In this document: positions 40,105-52,282 of the stretch, piece after piece
Layout of the letters: each line of letters starts with the position of its first letter
Numbering within the stretch: the stretch's first letter is position 1
Assembly (NCBI GenBank): GCA_016110215.1
Contig: JADWQD010000012.1
Coordinates: 372,001-436,000, forward strand
Source: Capronia americana
Taxonomy: Eukaryota > Ascomycota > Eurotiomycetes > Chaetothyriales > Herpotrichiellaceae
Reading direction: 5' to 3'
DNA: 64,000 nt
Notes under the pieces: model-generated
Database searches by the model: none
What the model saw: only the letters and a program-made list of their open reading frames with translations
What the model was told of the DNA's origin: nothing
Translations under genes and position numbers: made by a program

Positions 40105-43034
40105 GGGCGACTGGCAGGCGACGCTGCCTCCCCGCAACTTGAATTTGGCTGGGTCAATGGCTGCAAAGCCATTCAATAGGCATGGGGTGGTCGATAGAAC
40201 TAGAATTTCATTGTGTGAAAGAAAGTACTAGTTGGTGGTACCAAGTAGACATCCTTGGTACTTGACAATGAATGGAGCTCCATCTTCATGCATCGGATTG
40301 CGTTGTGATCGCCAGGGCAGAGATTCGGCTCTGCAAGTAGGAATTTCACAGCTGAGCAAGTATCGGCATGATATTAGCCCATCCTGCCCATCACGGTAAA
40401 ATGAGATCACTGTCGCCAGCAGCAGGATGGCAACCCAAGCGGAAGAGTGGGACACAAGCGGAGGTTGTTATATCGCCTAGGCTGCCAAGGACGCCTAAAA
40501 CCGATGGGCTAATGATGTTTTTTTCGGGGAACTAGGCACCACATGGGCACCCGGTTCAGGGTTCGGGGGCCAACCTCGTGGGTGCCATCACTAATTGCCC
40601 ACCAGGCTCGTCTGGCAGACTCTAGTCACCCCAATGAGCAGGAATAAATTGTTCCACAGCTTTGCAAATACAGCCTCCACTACCAGTGCCACCACCACTC
40701 CGCTTTGAAACTCCCGCGTGCTGTGCAGTCGTTGTGGCCCAGTGCTCTTTTCCAGATATTCAGTCAAACATGGGGTCCTCAAGAGACTGCTACAATCTGC
40801 TCGTACCTGGAGTGTCGGGCGCAGGCTGCTGAATGGTGAATGCGTCACTTGCGCATGACGTTGTCTGCGCATGTCCACGAGTAGTATCCCTATGACTCTT
40901 GCTTTCCTCCTTTGTGACTGCCGCCTCAATATCCGTTTGAGGTCAGAAATGACTCAAATTTCGCATCGGCATCAGCTCACCAGTCAGGATCACGAACGCT
41001 TCCACACCCTAGGACCCCAACAACGAAGAACGACTCTCCTCCAGCCCAGTTCAATGATCAGTTGAGGCAGCATTGATTCGGGCCATGTGAGACATTCAAC
41101 TTGCTCGATGTGTTCAAACTGCGGTGTCCATGACGACCTTCCGAAAGACACCCACCAGGAGCGACTTCGAGATGACAACAAGATGAAAATCGAGCTGGAT
41201 ATAACAGTAGTATTGAGGGTGAGGATCCAGGATGAGACCAGCAAATCCCCGTAGGATGGTTGATCCGGGAAGTGAACCTTCGGCGTCAGATCAGCAGCGG
41301 CAGTGCAAGGTACGTCTGTGGTCTGGCCGTCAATGCCACTGTTCACCAGTCACACACGCGTTCCTTGATCATCAACTTGCCGAGATTTGGATCCCAAGCC
41401 ACCCGCAGAATGCTAGGCATGCTCTCTCATCAAGCTCCCGACCCATCAGCCAGTTCCTGTCCGGCGAGGTCCTCCTGGTTTGTAACTCAAAATCCTCGCC
41501 ACAAACCCCGCGCTGATTCCAATGCCCTAATCTAACGGTCACAGTCGATACATTCCTGGACCACGAGCGTGTCCAACGACGTCCCGGAGGGTGAACGGCG
41601 TTGATTGCTTCATGAAATGCCACGTTAAAGATTGGGAGAGCCTACTACCCCCCCCCCGGAGTGTGTTCGGGAACCCAACCATCCCAAGGTCAAAAAGAGA
41701 ATCAGAAACAAAAGGGGGGAAGAGAGACGGATATCCAAAGGGTTGTAGGCCCGATGTGTTTGTTCGCCGCCACTCCAGAAATAGTATTAACAGACTATTC
41801 CTTCTTGCGATCATCATGTTAACTACAATAAGGAGGCTACTGCATGATTGTGCAAAGGGTGTCAGCCCTTTCTCAGTCTGGCCGGAACTCGTATCTCGGT
41901 ACTTCCTTTGACATCGACTCCGGACCGACCGGAGGGTACCTTTCTGACTAACAATGGAACTGCCGCGCTGCTCTAAGGTCAGCGACTTCGGATAAAGACC
42001 TCAGGTCTGCTGGGCGATATCCGAAGAAGCGACATACCGAGACAACTAAGAAAACAAGCTCTTTCGATTGCTTTATTCGTCAAACTACAATAACGAGCAC
42101 GCAGCAAAGCGAGGTCTTAACGCTGCGTTTTACCAACCACTTTCCTGGCCATTCATGGTTCAGGGTCTCGACCTCGGGGAGATTGCCCACCAGGCCAGAG
42201 TGATGGGTCCTTCCCACGTGTCGACGACATGCGAGGCTACGTTGTGCTTGCTTGGAGACAGGCATGATCAGATGGTGGGTATCACACTTCTGACAGCCTT
42301 GGAGAAGAGAATCTCGGCGCTACACCCCTTGCGGAGTACTGAACGCGGGGAGCTGGTCGCTACGGGATAGAGGTTAATGGGGACTCCACGCCTTGAGTCA
42401 TGCGGACAGCCAGTGAGACACGTGGAACCGTGGCTGGCCGCCTGTGTATTCCCAAAAGAATCAATATTATTATCGACGGCAATTGTTCAAACACATATCA
42501 TGGAGGTACGAGCGTCGGCGTTTGCCCGGCTGTCGGACGAATATACAATTTTCTGCCTCTGTCACACGGAAGAGGCTTGCTCGAGCAGACTCGGCAGATC
42601 ATACACGAAATGAACGATCCATAAGGAGAGCTGCAAATGCGCTGGCACCCCGGTCGCGCCCAGAGAGGCTAATCTCCTCTGAAGCAAGCCGGCAGTTGTT
42701 CGCTTTGAATGTGCCGCGATTGGCCCACCAACAGATGGGTTAGCTAGTATCTGGGGCAATTCCGTACCCCGTGGGAAACCTTCATTGGAGAAGCTTGCGT
42801 CTTGGACATTCGGCGGAGGAGCTCTCTTGCATCCATCTTATGCACCGGCTCACCTGAATCGACGAGGCCAACTCATGAGGGGGCCACAGGCGCGCCGATA
42901 AAACCGCGTCACAGACCACTGTTGTGTCACTACTTCTTTCTACAAACTTCGCCTCTGTTTGGACAGCAAACCCCAGCCCTGCTGGTTCAAATCCACCCGA
43001 GCTTCAGCCGTCTCGCAGAACCAAAGAAGCAAAG
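40105..43034. other. 2.9-kb non-coding region
   Basis: No ORF above background with a recognisable motif on either strand. A ten-C homopolymer lies at about 41648. An element resembling a tRNA B box near 42985 has no matching A box or cloverleaf. It may hold an unrecognised gene remnant or ncRNA, but nothing supports a call. Confidence 0.5.
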
Positions 43035-45042
43035 ATGGGCCTCGGTGTTCAAGAAGGTACGTTTTCGTATGTTCGTTCGTCAGGAATCGGGACTCACATT
43101 CTGCAGACAACAAGCTGGACCATGTCCCAGGGACGGTCTTGTTGAACGATGAAGCTGCCCACTCGGAGGCCATCACTGGCCAGCTCAAGCATGGAAAGGG
43201 TAGCAACGCGCACATTGTGCTGTCCCCGCAACCCAGCGAGGATCCCAACGATCCGCTCAACTGGTCACTATTGAAGAAAGAAATCATCATCGCCATCCTC
43301 TGCCTGGGTGCCATGCTCAACGCAGGTACTAATGTGAGTCGCTTGCTTCGCATGCCTCGCGTGCTCTTTCTCACGGTATAGGGACCTTTCCTCAACGCCT
43401 CGTACTATGAGATGTCTCTCGAAATCAACAAGCCTATCAACACTGTAGTGTTAGTTTCCGGGTACAACCTGCTTGCTGCAGGATGCATTGGACCGTTCGG
43501 TATTGATTCATCCTATCCCAAGCCCCGGGCAAGCTGTAATTTTACTGACCGCTCATCAGTCTCCGCTTTCAGTCGGAAATATGGCAAAAGACCAGTCTTC
43601 CTCGTCTCCACCCTCTTCGACATCGTCGGAACAGCCATTGGCGAGGCCAAGATCTCATACAAGTATCTACTTGCGGCGCGCATTGTCCAGGGATTTTCGA
43701 CCTCGGCATTCGAATCCCTGATCGTTGCAACGGTCGGCGATATCTACTTTGTGCACCAGAGAGGCCCTCGGATCTCCTTCATCAACTTCATCCTCAACTC
43801 GGCATCTAGCCTTTCGTCCGTCATCTGCGGACAGGTATTTCAGAAGCTAGGCTGGCTGTGGCTCTTCCACATGTTCCAGATCTTCCTGGTCGTACAATTC
43901 GTCCTCATGTTCCTCTTCTGCCCGGAAACCACGTACATCCGCGATACCCGCTACGACACGGATCTTGCAGTGGACGAGAAGCTTGAAGACTTGGCGGTGA
44001 TGGAGACGAGCCACAAGGAGGTGGTTGGCGAGCCTGGCCAAGGCGAAAGGAGGGATCTGCCCAAAAAGAAGACTTTCGTGCAGGAATTGGCTATCTTCAC
44101 TGGCGTCTACTCCCCCGACAACGTCATCACCTTCCTGCTCGGACCTTTCTTGACCCTCCTCAACCCGGCCGCCTGCTACGCAGTCATTGCGTCTGGTGTC
44201 CTCAACAGCTGGTATGCCTTATAACCCTGTCTTTTTGACGTTCTCCAGGCCAAACGTATCCCTAACTGTGTCCAGGTATGTCGGTTCGGCCATCATTTTG
44301 GCTGGAATCTTCTCCGGCCCGCCCTGGAATTTCAACGCCTCGCAGATCGGCTATGTCGGTTTCGGACCCTTTATCGGAGGAATGATCGGATCTATCATCA
44401 CTGGGTTCACGGCCGATTGGGTGATCAAATACCTCACGCGGCGGAACAAGGGTGTCTAGTACGTACTTGACTGACTCTTTGCGTGCCCTTTGCGGGTTGA
44501 CTAACAGAGGAACCCAGTGAGCCGGAGTTCCGACTCGTTTGGATGGCCCCTGCCTGCATCTGCTGTGGCTTCGGCATGTTTTTCTTCGGATACACCCTAG
44601 AACACGGATCGGCCGCTGAGCTGTGCTCGTTCCTCCAAGGTGTCATGATGGTCGGAGTGTTGATCGGCATCTTCGCAACTCTCTCATACGGTCTCGACTC
44701 CTTCCGAAACCAGAGCAATGAGATCTTCGTCATGAACATGCTTTTCAAGGTTAGTTTCCACAATCCACCACATCGGGACAAGACAGGACGGGAAATACTG
44801 ACATGCGCGATCACGATTAGAACTTCATGTTTTACGGCCTGTCCAATTACGCCAACCCCTGGGTTGCCAGCAATGGGCCCGAGCAGATCATGTATGTCTT
44901 TGGCGGGACCTCGATCTTTTTCTCCCTGCTCGGCATTCCGGTGTACATCTACGGCAAACGCCTCCGAAGTTGGTGGGCAAGGCACGATCTGTTCAAGACA
45001 TTGAAGATGGAGACCCACGGCCCTATGAGCGAAATGGGATGA
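43035..45042 (+). CDS. DHA1-type MFS transporter (12-TM drug/polyamine/H+ antiporter class)
   Basis: A 551-aa membrane protein with seven exons: 43035-43056, 43107-43333, 43382-43499, 43560-44211, 44276-44458, 44518-44749 and 44821-45042. The N-terminal PSEDPNDPLNWSLLKKE is the hallmark entry sequence of fungal DHA1 transporters. SRKYGKRPVFLVSTL is the TM2-3 loop motif A equivalent. A long central hydrophilic loop (PETTYIRDTRYDTDL to PKKKTFVQEL) separates the halves, and the end has YIYGKRLRSWWARHDL. The first exon is only 22 bp. Relatives (Hol1/Tpo-like) export drugs, polyamines or cations. No neighbouring biosynthetic core gene indicates a substrate. Confidence 0.91.
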
Positions 45043-45250
45043 TTCTGGAGTCTCAATCTTTTCCGGCCTTCCCCAACAAGGCGCACTTGTCCTTTTGACA
45101 GGCCAATGCAGAAGCAGCCGGAGCGAAAGATAGGTGCGAGATGAAGACTGTCCATCACCATTGGTAACAATACTGTGTCATATATTTGGACCCCCGAGAA
45201 TTGATACCCTGATTCAAGATGTGAGAGAATTTGTCTTTTGATCCTTCTGT

Positions 45251-45310
45251 CCGTCTTTCAATCCCTCAGTCTGTCTTTCAATTCCTCGGCTCGTCTTTCA
45301 ATTCCTCATG
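45251..45310. repeat. 20-bp tandem repeat, three copies
   Basis: Three abutting units at 45251, 45271 and 45291, each containing GTCTTTCAATYCCTC. It lies about 200 bp after the DHA1 transporter stop. Confidence 0.9.
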
Positions 45311-47381
45311 CATCTCGTCCATCCCATCTCGCCCATCCCGCCCCGTCCCATTCCATCGATTACACGTCAGCAGTCCCAATGGAACCAAACCCACGATTAC
45401 ATACTCGTACGGAGTCCTGGACGCCCTCGAGTTATTAGACTGTGGTCCTCCCTCGTCTCGAAGCGAGTACCAACGCTATATCCCACTGCCTAACACCAGA
45501 TACTTGACACCGACGCTCAGACGGCTAGGAAGACAGATCAACCCGCAATCTCAGGCGCCGTCTCATCAAACCCATCCCCGACCGCGCGCAATCCGGCGGG
45601 CAAAAACACCCCACATCCACTACACTGACACTAGGCATACACCTCCGGGTTCCCTCGCCCTTACACGGTATTGCCAAACACTTTCCCACCGACCTCTGCC
45701 TCTTCAACTCCCGCCTTTTCTCAACATCGCCGCTCTGACCGGCACGAACGACGGACCGCCCGTCCAGCAGATTATGATCCTCAGCCGTGACCGTCCATAT
45801 TCGAACCAACACCGCATCCATCGTGAGTTTCCTCGGGAAATCCAGCTCGCTGAACGAATCGCCCGTCTGAACATTGATTGGCATGACGATGAACTCGCTG
45901 ACGCTCACCGCGGTCCGTCCGACACCGCACCGCACCGCACCGCCCTCGCCGACATGTCCATGAACCGGCGCTACGATTTCGGCGCCGACGCTCGTGTTCC
46001 CTGACTGTCGCGCGTCTCTGTCCCAACGTGGTGATCACTACCGCCGCGCTGGTCTCTACGCAGAAGCATCGTCGAGGACGAAACGGTCTCGGGGGCCCGT
46101 TGCGCCGACGACGACGACGAGGATGATGATGATTATTTGGGCGGGGCAAGGCCGTGGAAATTTCCAAAGTTGAGGGTGAGGTCGACTTCAGAGAGTGATG
46201 CGGTTCGCTCTCGGGGACTGGAACGCTTCTACTGTATCTGGATTTGATCGGTACATCAGGTACACTTACACTACTCCCCTCGTCTCGTGTACCTGCCGCA
46301 TACAGTACGATGCTTTCCGTCATCTTGTTCCTTTTTCGTCTCGGCTTTAGGGGTTTTCGAATCGTTGAATCTTGCCTTGCCTTTGCGTTTACATTTGTAC
46401 TGTACCGGTGCCATATTCGTCCGTTCGGGTCTACGCTCGCTCAGTCCCGAGGAGCCTGGACCGGGATTACTATCTAATTACAGAAATCGGTACACATCCC
46501 CGAGACTTACGACCCTCATACAGTACTGTGGAGTATACATATTGTATATTGTGATACTGTCATGGGCATTCACGTTGCATTGCACTGGACTCGACATCGG
46601 CCGAGCCTCAGCCACTTAGGCACTCAGGGCGCTCAAGGCCTCCCATTCCGCCAGCGCCCCAGCCAACCAACCAAACTCACTTGATCGTGCGGTTCGGATG
46701 GACCGCGAGCGCACGCATTCGAACTACCGAGTAATTATTTAATTACACAGTACTCCGCAAGTGGTAAGTAAAGTAGTGCCTGCTCATCATTGCCCTGTTT
46801 GCCCACTGATGCAACCCGTGCCCTTGGGGTTCGCGCTTCTCGCCATGTCCCGATTCCGCAAAGTGTACGATGCGCGTTGCGTGGCCCTGCGTTGCCCACA
46901 GCGTCTAGGCGTCGCCATACAGCCCGTGTGTCGTGACGGAGAGGTCAATGCAGCAGATCATTGCTTGTTCGTAGCCAAGATGCTGATTAATTAACTCACG
47001 TTGAAGACGCACGAAAAAACTAACTTGCAGGGACGCGGGGGCCCGTTCTTGACGCGGCTCGGTGCTCGTTGGTCGGCCGGCAGAGGAGCGGAGTTAACCA
47101 GGACCAGGACACCTCGTATGAGCGAACGAGCGAGCAGCGCAGCGTCCTGCGTAGTTGCTTGCTTGTAGCTGAACCCGATCGCGCCGGCTGTATGTACGGG
47201 CTTTCAATAGGATAGTCCTCTGTGCGGACGTGCCGGGCACGCAAGCGGTTTCTGCCTTGACACAGCAAGTGTAGTTGTTGATCGACGAGCGAGTGAGTGT
47301 ATCGCGTTCCTAGGTCTCGGCGGGGTGCCTGAGACGGGAAAGCATGTAACCTCGAAGCTAAATATTGGGGCTGTAAAGAAG

Positions 47382-47390
47382 TATATATAA
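47382..47390 (+). promoter_or_regulatory. TATA box of FAD monooxygenase gene
   Basis: TATATATAA about 160 bp upstream of the ATG at 47550, at a reasonable distance for a fungal core promoter with a short 5' UTR. Confidence 0.45.
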
Positions 47391-47549
47391 AGAGAAAGAG
47401 ACATCGAGCAATTAATTGCTTCGATTTCGTCTTCACAGCAATTTCGTTCCAGTGCATTTCTCTACGACGCCGATAATCGCAAAGCCGCACCTTGCACACA
47501 AGGTGATTGCAGCAGTTCGAGAACAAGATTCGAGCAACATTTAGTCAAC

Positions 47550-48788
47550 ATGCCCACCGACGAAGTAGCAATTATTGGCGCTGGCCTTGCTGGCCTTTGC
47601 TTGGCCCTAGGGTTGCATCAGCAAGGCATCAAGGCTACGATCTACGAAGCAAGGCCAGCTCCCCTGAACATTGGTGGCGCGGTCATGCTATCTCCCAACG
47701 CGCTGAAAATCCTGGATGCTCTGGAATTGTACCAGGACGTCCGTGGTCGGGGCTACAATTTCGATCTTCTCGAGATGGTGAAAGTGAGTGGTGAACTCCT
47801 CGAGCGTTACGAGTTCGGAGGGGTCGAGAAGTACGGGTATCATGCCAACCGGTGCTACCGATACGAGCTCATTGACGTGCTCCTGTCAAAGATCAAACAC
47901 CTAGGCATTCCCGTGGAGTTCGGTCAGAAATATGTCCGCGTTGTCGAGGAGACGGACGATCAAGTCACCTGGGAGTCCAACGACGGAGCAAGTCACACAG
48001 CGTCCTTCCTCGTTGGGGCCGACGGCATTCATTCTTCAGTGCGAAAGTACCTGTATCCGGACCTCGAGCCGAAATTCATCGGCATGGCTGGTATCACGGC
48101 CGTTGCGCCGGCCAACAAAGTCTCCTATCCACACGGCAAGATCGACAAGCCGCTCACCGTCATGTCCGACTCAAAAGGCGCCTTCGTCATTGCTCCCCAG
48201 AGACCGGACGCGTCCGAAATGTTCTTTGGGAAACAGAAGAAAGTCGACGAGAAGGACCGAGCAGGCTGGGAGGAATTCATGACCAACAAGGCCGAACTGA
48301 TCAAGTTCTTGCGCGAGGATGCCGAAGTGTTCGGTGAAGTCGCCGTTACGGCCACCTCGAACATCATCCCCGAGAAGCTCAACGTCTGGCCGTTCTATGT
48401 CATCCCGCCGTTGGACAGGTGGGCCTCGGCAAAGCACAGGGTGGTAATTCTAGGAGATGCCGCCCACGCCATTCCCCCCAGTGCCGGGCAGGGGATCAAC
48501 CAGGCCTTCGAGGATGTCTATATGTTCTCGCTTCTTCTTGCGGCAAGCAAAACCAGAGGTGTCAACTTCGCAGATGCTTTGAATTTCTGGCAGTCCTACC
48601 GCCAGGGTCGGATTAACAAGATCCTGGAGTTGAACAAGCAGATTGACCTGAGGAGGATGCCGAAGGACAAACGGCCCGTTGATCAGACGGGCGCTCCGGT
48701 GGAGCAGAAGGGATTCGATTTGCAATGGCTATATGAGCCTGACTTCAAAGCAGAAGTGGAGGACTGGGTTCAAAGTACAAAGGCCTAG
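47550..48788 (+). CDS. FAD-dependent monooxygenase (class A, PHBH fold)
   Basis: A single-exon 412-aa flavoprotein. It has GAGLAGLCLALGLHQQG at the N-terminus, a GADGIHSSVRKYL loop, and the FAD signature GDAAHAIPPSAGQGINQAFED. There is no membrane anchor, unlike the meroterpenoid-type relatives that have C-terminal TM helices. It is related to but clearly distinct from the enzyme at 37620-38981 and shares no operon-like neighbours. The substrate is unknown; a phenolic or cyclic ketone is typical. Confidence 0.9.
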   Translation: MPTDEVAIIGAGLAGLCLALGLHQQGIKATIYEARPAPLNIGGAVMLSPNALKILDALELYQDVRGRGYNFDLLEMVKVSGELLERYEFGGVEKYGYHANRCYRYELIDVLLSKIKHLGIPVEFGQKYVRVVEETDDQVTWESNDGASHTASFLVGADGIHSSVRKYLYPDLEPKFIGMAGITAVAPANKVSYPHGKIDKPLTVMSDSKGAFVIAPQRPDASEMFFGKQKKVDEKDRAGWEEFMTNKAELIKFLREDAEVFGEVAVTATSNIIPEKLNVWPFYVIPPLDRWASAKHRVVILGDAAHAIPPSAGQGINQAFEDVYMFSLLLAASKTRGVNFADALNFWQSYRQGRINKILELNKQIDLRRMPKDKRPVDQTGAPVEQKGFDLQWLYEPDFKAEVEDWVQSTKA

Positions 48789-49080
48789 AAGATTATCATG
48801 AACATTGGTATCAGGAGGGATGCAGTGCTTTGGTCGGGGTAGTGAAGATGAAGGGCGAAGATGGTGATGGCGATTGTGGAAGCCGCACTCTTCGAATGAC
48901 AGAAACTCGAGCATAGCGAGAAAAGCCTTGGCGTCATTTGAAACTCCACTAATAATTTTGGCGTCGAAGGCGCCAATGGCGCCCGAAATTTTGCTTTCAA
49001 TATTTTTCCACCAAAATCGTAACGTTGACTTGTAGTTAAGGGTGATATTCTTGGTATTAATTTGAACCGTCACTACCGTC

Positions 49081-50766
49081 ATGGACTCCTCAAGGGATCC
49101 CCAACCGGACGGCGCCAGTGACTCTTCTTCCACCTCGGATCCGCTCGACACCAGAAATGACGAGGGTTGGGAGGATGTTGAGAACGAGGAAGAGTCAATT
49201 GCAGTCACATCGCTTTTTGATGAACGGAAATTTCCAAGTGCGCAGGCCATGCTTGCGCACTGCCGGGACAACCACGGCTTCGACATTTGGAAACTAAGGC
49301 AAGAATTCGGTGAATATTGTATGATTGCACAGGCAGGATTTTGCTAATCCCGCGGCGCGGTAGATCTTGATTACCTAGGGCTAATCCGACTGGTCAACTA
49401 CATTCGGACAGAGGTTAAGGCTGGCAACCTGCATCCTGATGTCTCCTCGCAATCGCGGTTTGAGGACGAAACTTATCTCAAACCGGCCCTGGAGGATGAC
49501 GCGCTGCTCTACAGCTTAGACGATGTCTTTGAAGACAGCGCCAATCCAGCTCCGGTTGCTGAAGTCGAACAACTCCGGGAACAGCTTGCATCTCTGCAGG
49601 CCCAGTTTTCGGCTTACCGGGAGCAGATGCAGGATGCCACGCTCGATCGACTTGAACAGTCAGCGGCCAGCAAGGGTGAAACAGCACCTTCTGACGCTAG
49701 CTTAAATGTGAAGAGGCAGACGACAACGCCGGCTGAGGATCTTGAGACGGGTTATTTCCAGTCTTATTCGTACAATGCGATCCACGAGTCAATGATCAAG
49801 GACCGCATCAGAACGGACGCCTATCGCGATTTCATCTACGATCACAAACACCTATTTAAAGATAGAGTGGTTCTGGACGTTGGCTGCGGCACCGGCATCT
49901 TGTCCATGTTCTGCGCAAAGGCCGGCGCCAGACTTGTTCTCGCGGTGGACAACTCAGATATCATCTACAAGGCGCGCGAGAACGTCTTCAAGAACGGTCT
50001 TCAGGAGGTTGTCAAGTGTGTCAGGGGCAAAATCGAAGAGATCACTTTACCGGTGCCCAAAGTTGACATTATCGTGTCCGAATGGATGGGTTACTGCCTC
50101 CTGTACGAGTCTATGCTTGACTCGGTAATCTACGCACGAGACAAATACCTTGCTCCGGATGGTCTTATGGTCCCCTCGCATGCGAGTTTGCGAATCGCTC
50201 CTCTCGCAGACTCGGATCTGAAGGCCTCACACATCGATTTCTGGCGGGATGTGTACGGCTTCGACATGACCGCCATGCTGGAACGAGCGCACGAAGAGGC
50301 GCTCGTGCGGTTGGCGGATGAGCGAGAGTTGGCTGCCGAAGCCTTTCCGTTCCTCGAACTCGATTTGCATCGGACAACGGTGGACGATCTGACATTCACA
50401 AAACCATTCAAAGCGACATGGAAAGAGGGTTTTAAGCTTCTTGAAGGCTTTGTTGTCTGGTTCGACATCATCTTCGGCACGTCTCGATATCTCGAAATCG
50501 CTCCCGGGCTGACGGCCGCTGAAGCGAAGAAGAAGGGTCTCGTATCATTCTCCACGGGACCACACTCAGAAGCGACCCATTGGCAGCAAGGGATTTTCCT
50601 GATCAAGGATCCCGCGGACGAGTTCAGTGCTGGTGACCAAGTTGAAGGGGAGGTGAAATATTTGAAAAAGCAAGGCCAGGAGCGATCCTTGGACATCGAG
50701 ATTTCCTGGGCAAAGTCAGATGGTGGGAAGGACCAAGTGAAGAAGCAGATGTGGGTCGTCGATTGA
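49081..50766 (+). CDS. rmt3: type I protein arginine N-methyltransferase 3 (Rmt3/PRMT3)
   Basis: A 543-aa enzyme that transfers methyl groups from SAM to arginines; in fission yeast and animals PRMT3 modifies ribosomal protein S2 in the cytosol. Exons 49081-49309 and 49364-50766. The acidic N-terminus (DEGWEDVENEEE) leads to a degenerate C2H2 finger (AMLAHCRDNHGFDIWKL) lacking the first Cys pair, common in fungal homologues. A coiled-coil segment follows near EVEQLREQLASLQAQ. The catalytic core has motif I LDVGCGTGILSMFCAKAGA, the double-E loop SEWMGYCLLYESML with both Glu, the THW motif (EATHWQQGIF) and the YFQSYSYNAIHESMIKD N-helix. This is a conserved core gene and anchors the region as stable chromosome. 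Confidence 0.95.
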
Positions 50767-51298
50767 GAAGTCGACAAAGGTTTCGAGAAGAAATCGGCAA
50801 TCCCGAGAAACAGACGTATTCTTTTTCTCCCGGTATGCAGCTCTTCAATCATCGATCAAAGACCTCCCTATTCGTTGGAGGACCCCCAGACCGGAGCGGT
50901 ACCGGGCATGAAGTACGAAGCCATAGAGCATGGAGCTCGCGGAAATTGCCTGTTGCGGATACGGCGGAGCAGGACAACGAAGATGATTCGCCGATTTGAA
51001 TGAAAATTCGTGACGACGACCTGTGACCTCGTAATCACTCAGCGAAGTTTCCGGCACAGGCTCCGACTGCACGCAGGCGCAACCATATATTGACTTCAGC
51101 ATCCTCACAGGCGTGATTCTCTGAAGCAAATAAACCAAGGATCACCCTTCCACGATTCTCAACCCCTTCACTCTGTCTATCCCGATCGCTACCAGTCATC
51201 AAGAAACTGGTCCTGATATTTGACTTATTGGCTTCGCTTGGACACCCTCGCAACTAGGCCTAGATATACAACAGTTCTCACAAGCTCGACTTCTCAAC
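50767..51298. other. intergenic, no gene seen
   Basis: 532 bp between PRMT3 and the methyltransferase. No distinct feature. Confidence 0.4.
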
Positions 51299-52282
51299 AT
51301 GGCTGATAACCCACGCCCAGCAAATGGTGCCTATCAGATCCAACTCTTTCGACCGGAGCTGAATCACCTCCCCTCATCGATCTCGTCGCTCCTCTCATCC
51401 TACTCCGGCATCCCGGTAGAACAGCAAAAGGAACACATCACCGCCGTCCGAAACCGCGCTTATAAATCATACCCGTACCCGTGCCTGGGACGATGGCGTT
51501 TCCTAGATCTCGATCTCGCCAGCCATCCACTCTACCATACTGATATTCTCCCGATGCTCAAGAAGGAAAGTATCCCCGAGGCTCCTGGCGCAGAGAAGCC
51601 GGACTGGATCTTTCTCGACCTGGGATGCTGTCTCGGTCAGGATGTCAGGAAGTTACTCTTCGATGGCGCAGACCCTGCGAGAATCTATGGCGCCGATCTG
51701 CGGCCCGAGTTCATCGACATGGGCTACGAGCTCTTCAAGGACGAGGCCACATTCCCGAGAGCTGAACATTTCATCGCCCCAGCCGATGTCTTCGATTTCT
51801 CGACCGACAGCGAATTGAGCAAGAAATGCGATGGCAGAGTGCGGATCCTGCACTCAACCGCGGTGTTCCACCTGTTCAATTGGGAAGAACAGGTAAAGAT
51901 GGCGAGACGGTGTCTCCAGCTATTGACTTCGAAGACCGGAAGGGCCCTGGTCTGCGGCGGCCAAGTAGGCAATGTCAACGCCGGGGAGTTTCCCCGCCGG
52001 AGGCTGGGAGGGACACGATTCCGGCATAACGAGGAGAGTTGGAAGAGGCTGTGGGAAGAGGTTATGCAGATGGAACGGGGGACTCATGAGATTAGAGCCC
52101 TCGAAGTGCATTCGATCATGCAAGAGCGGAATACCGATCGTTTCAGGGAAGACTTGGAAGCGCTTCAGTCGCAGGATGGAGCGCTCACCGCGGAAGGCAG
52201 CAATACGGATCAGAGGCAGATTGGCAGCATAGAGGAGGGGTTCCGATGGATGAAATGGTGGGTTTGGATTGATTTCGCGTAG
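51299..52282 (+). CDS. class I SAM-dependent methyltransferase (AusD/AndF-like clade)
   Basis: A single-exon 327-aa methyltransferase. Motif I is FLDLGCCLGQDVRKLLFDGA; IYGADLRPEFIDMGYELF supplies the acidic ribose-binding residue; then STAVFHLFNWEEQVKMARR and the C-terminal FRWMKWWVWIDFA. The LGCCLGQD-R-L form is typical of a fungal clade that includes O-methyltransferases of meroterpenoid clusters, as well as many orphan homologues. No terpene cyclase or PKS is nearby, so it is probably an orphan member. Cytosolic. Confidence 0.88.
   Translation: MADNPRPANGAYQIQLFRPELNHLPSSISSLLSSYSGIPVEQQKEHITAVRNRAYKSYPYPCLGRWRFLDLDLASHPLYHTDILPMLKKESIPEAPGAEKPDWIFLDLGCCLGQDVRKLLFDGADPARIYGADLRPEFIDMGYELFKDEATFPRAEHFIAPADVFDFSTDSELSKKCDGRVRILHSTAVFHLFNWEEQVKMARRCLQLLTSKTGRALVCGGQVGNVNAGEFPRRRLGGTRFRHNEESWKRLWEEVMQMERGTHEIRALEVHSIMQERNTDRFREDLEALQSQDGALTAEGSNTDQRQIGSIEEGFRWMKWWVWIDFA

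Larger units (their letters stand above)
45043..47549. other. 2.5-kb non-coding region
   Basis: Contains a three-copy 20-bp tandem repeat (45251-45310), a long low-complexity open frame at 45231-46004 rejected as a gene, and a TATATATAA box at 47382-47390 about 160 bp before the next start. Nothing else stands out. Confidence 0.5.

Noticed and set aside
42976..42996. tRNA-like B box (GGTTCAAATCC)
   Set aside because: No A box at the right distance upstream and no cloverleaf pairing; it lies in the 5' flank of the DHA1 gene.
45231..46004. Open frame of 257 codons after the DHA1 transporter
   Set aside because: Pro/His/Arg/Ser-rich composition, starts inside a tandem repeat, overlaps long open frames on the other strand and shows no family motif.
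47020..47526. Minus-strand 168-codon frame upstream of the second FAD monooxygenase
   Set aside because: No motif, overlaps the TATA element and 5' flank of a well-supported gene.
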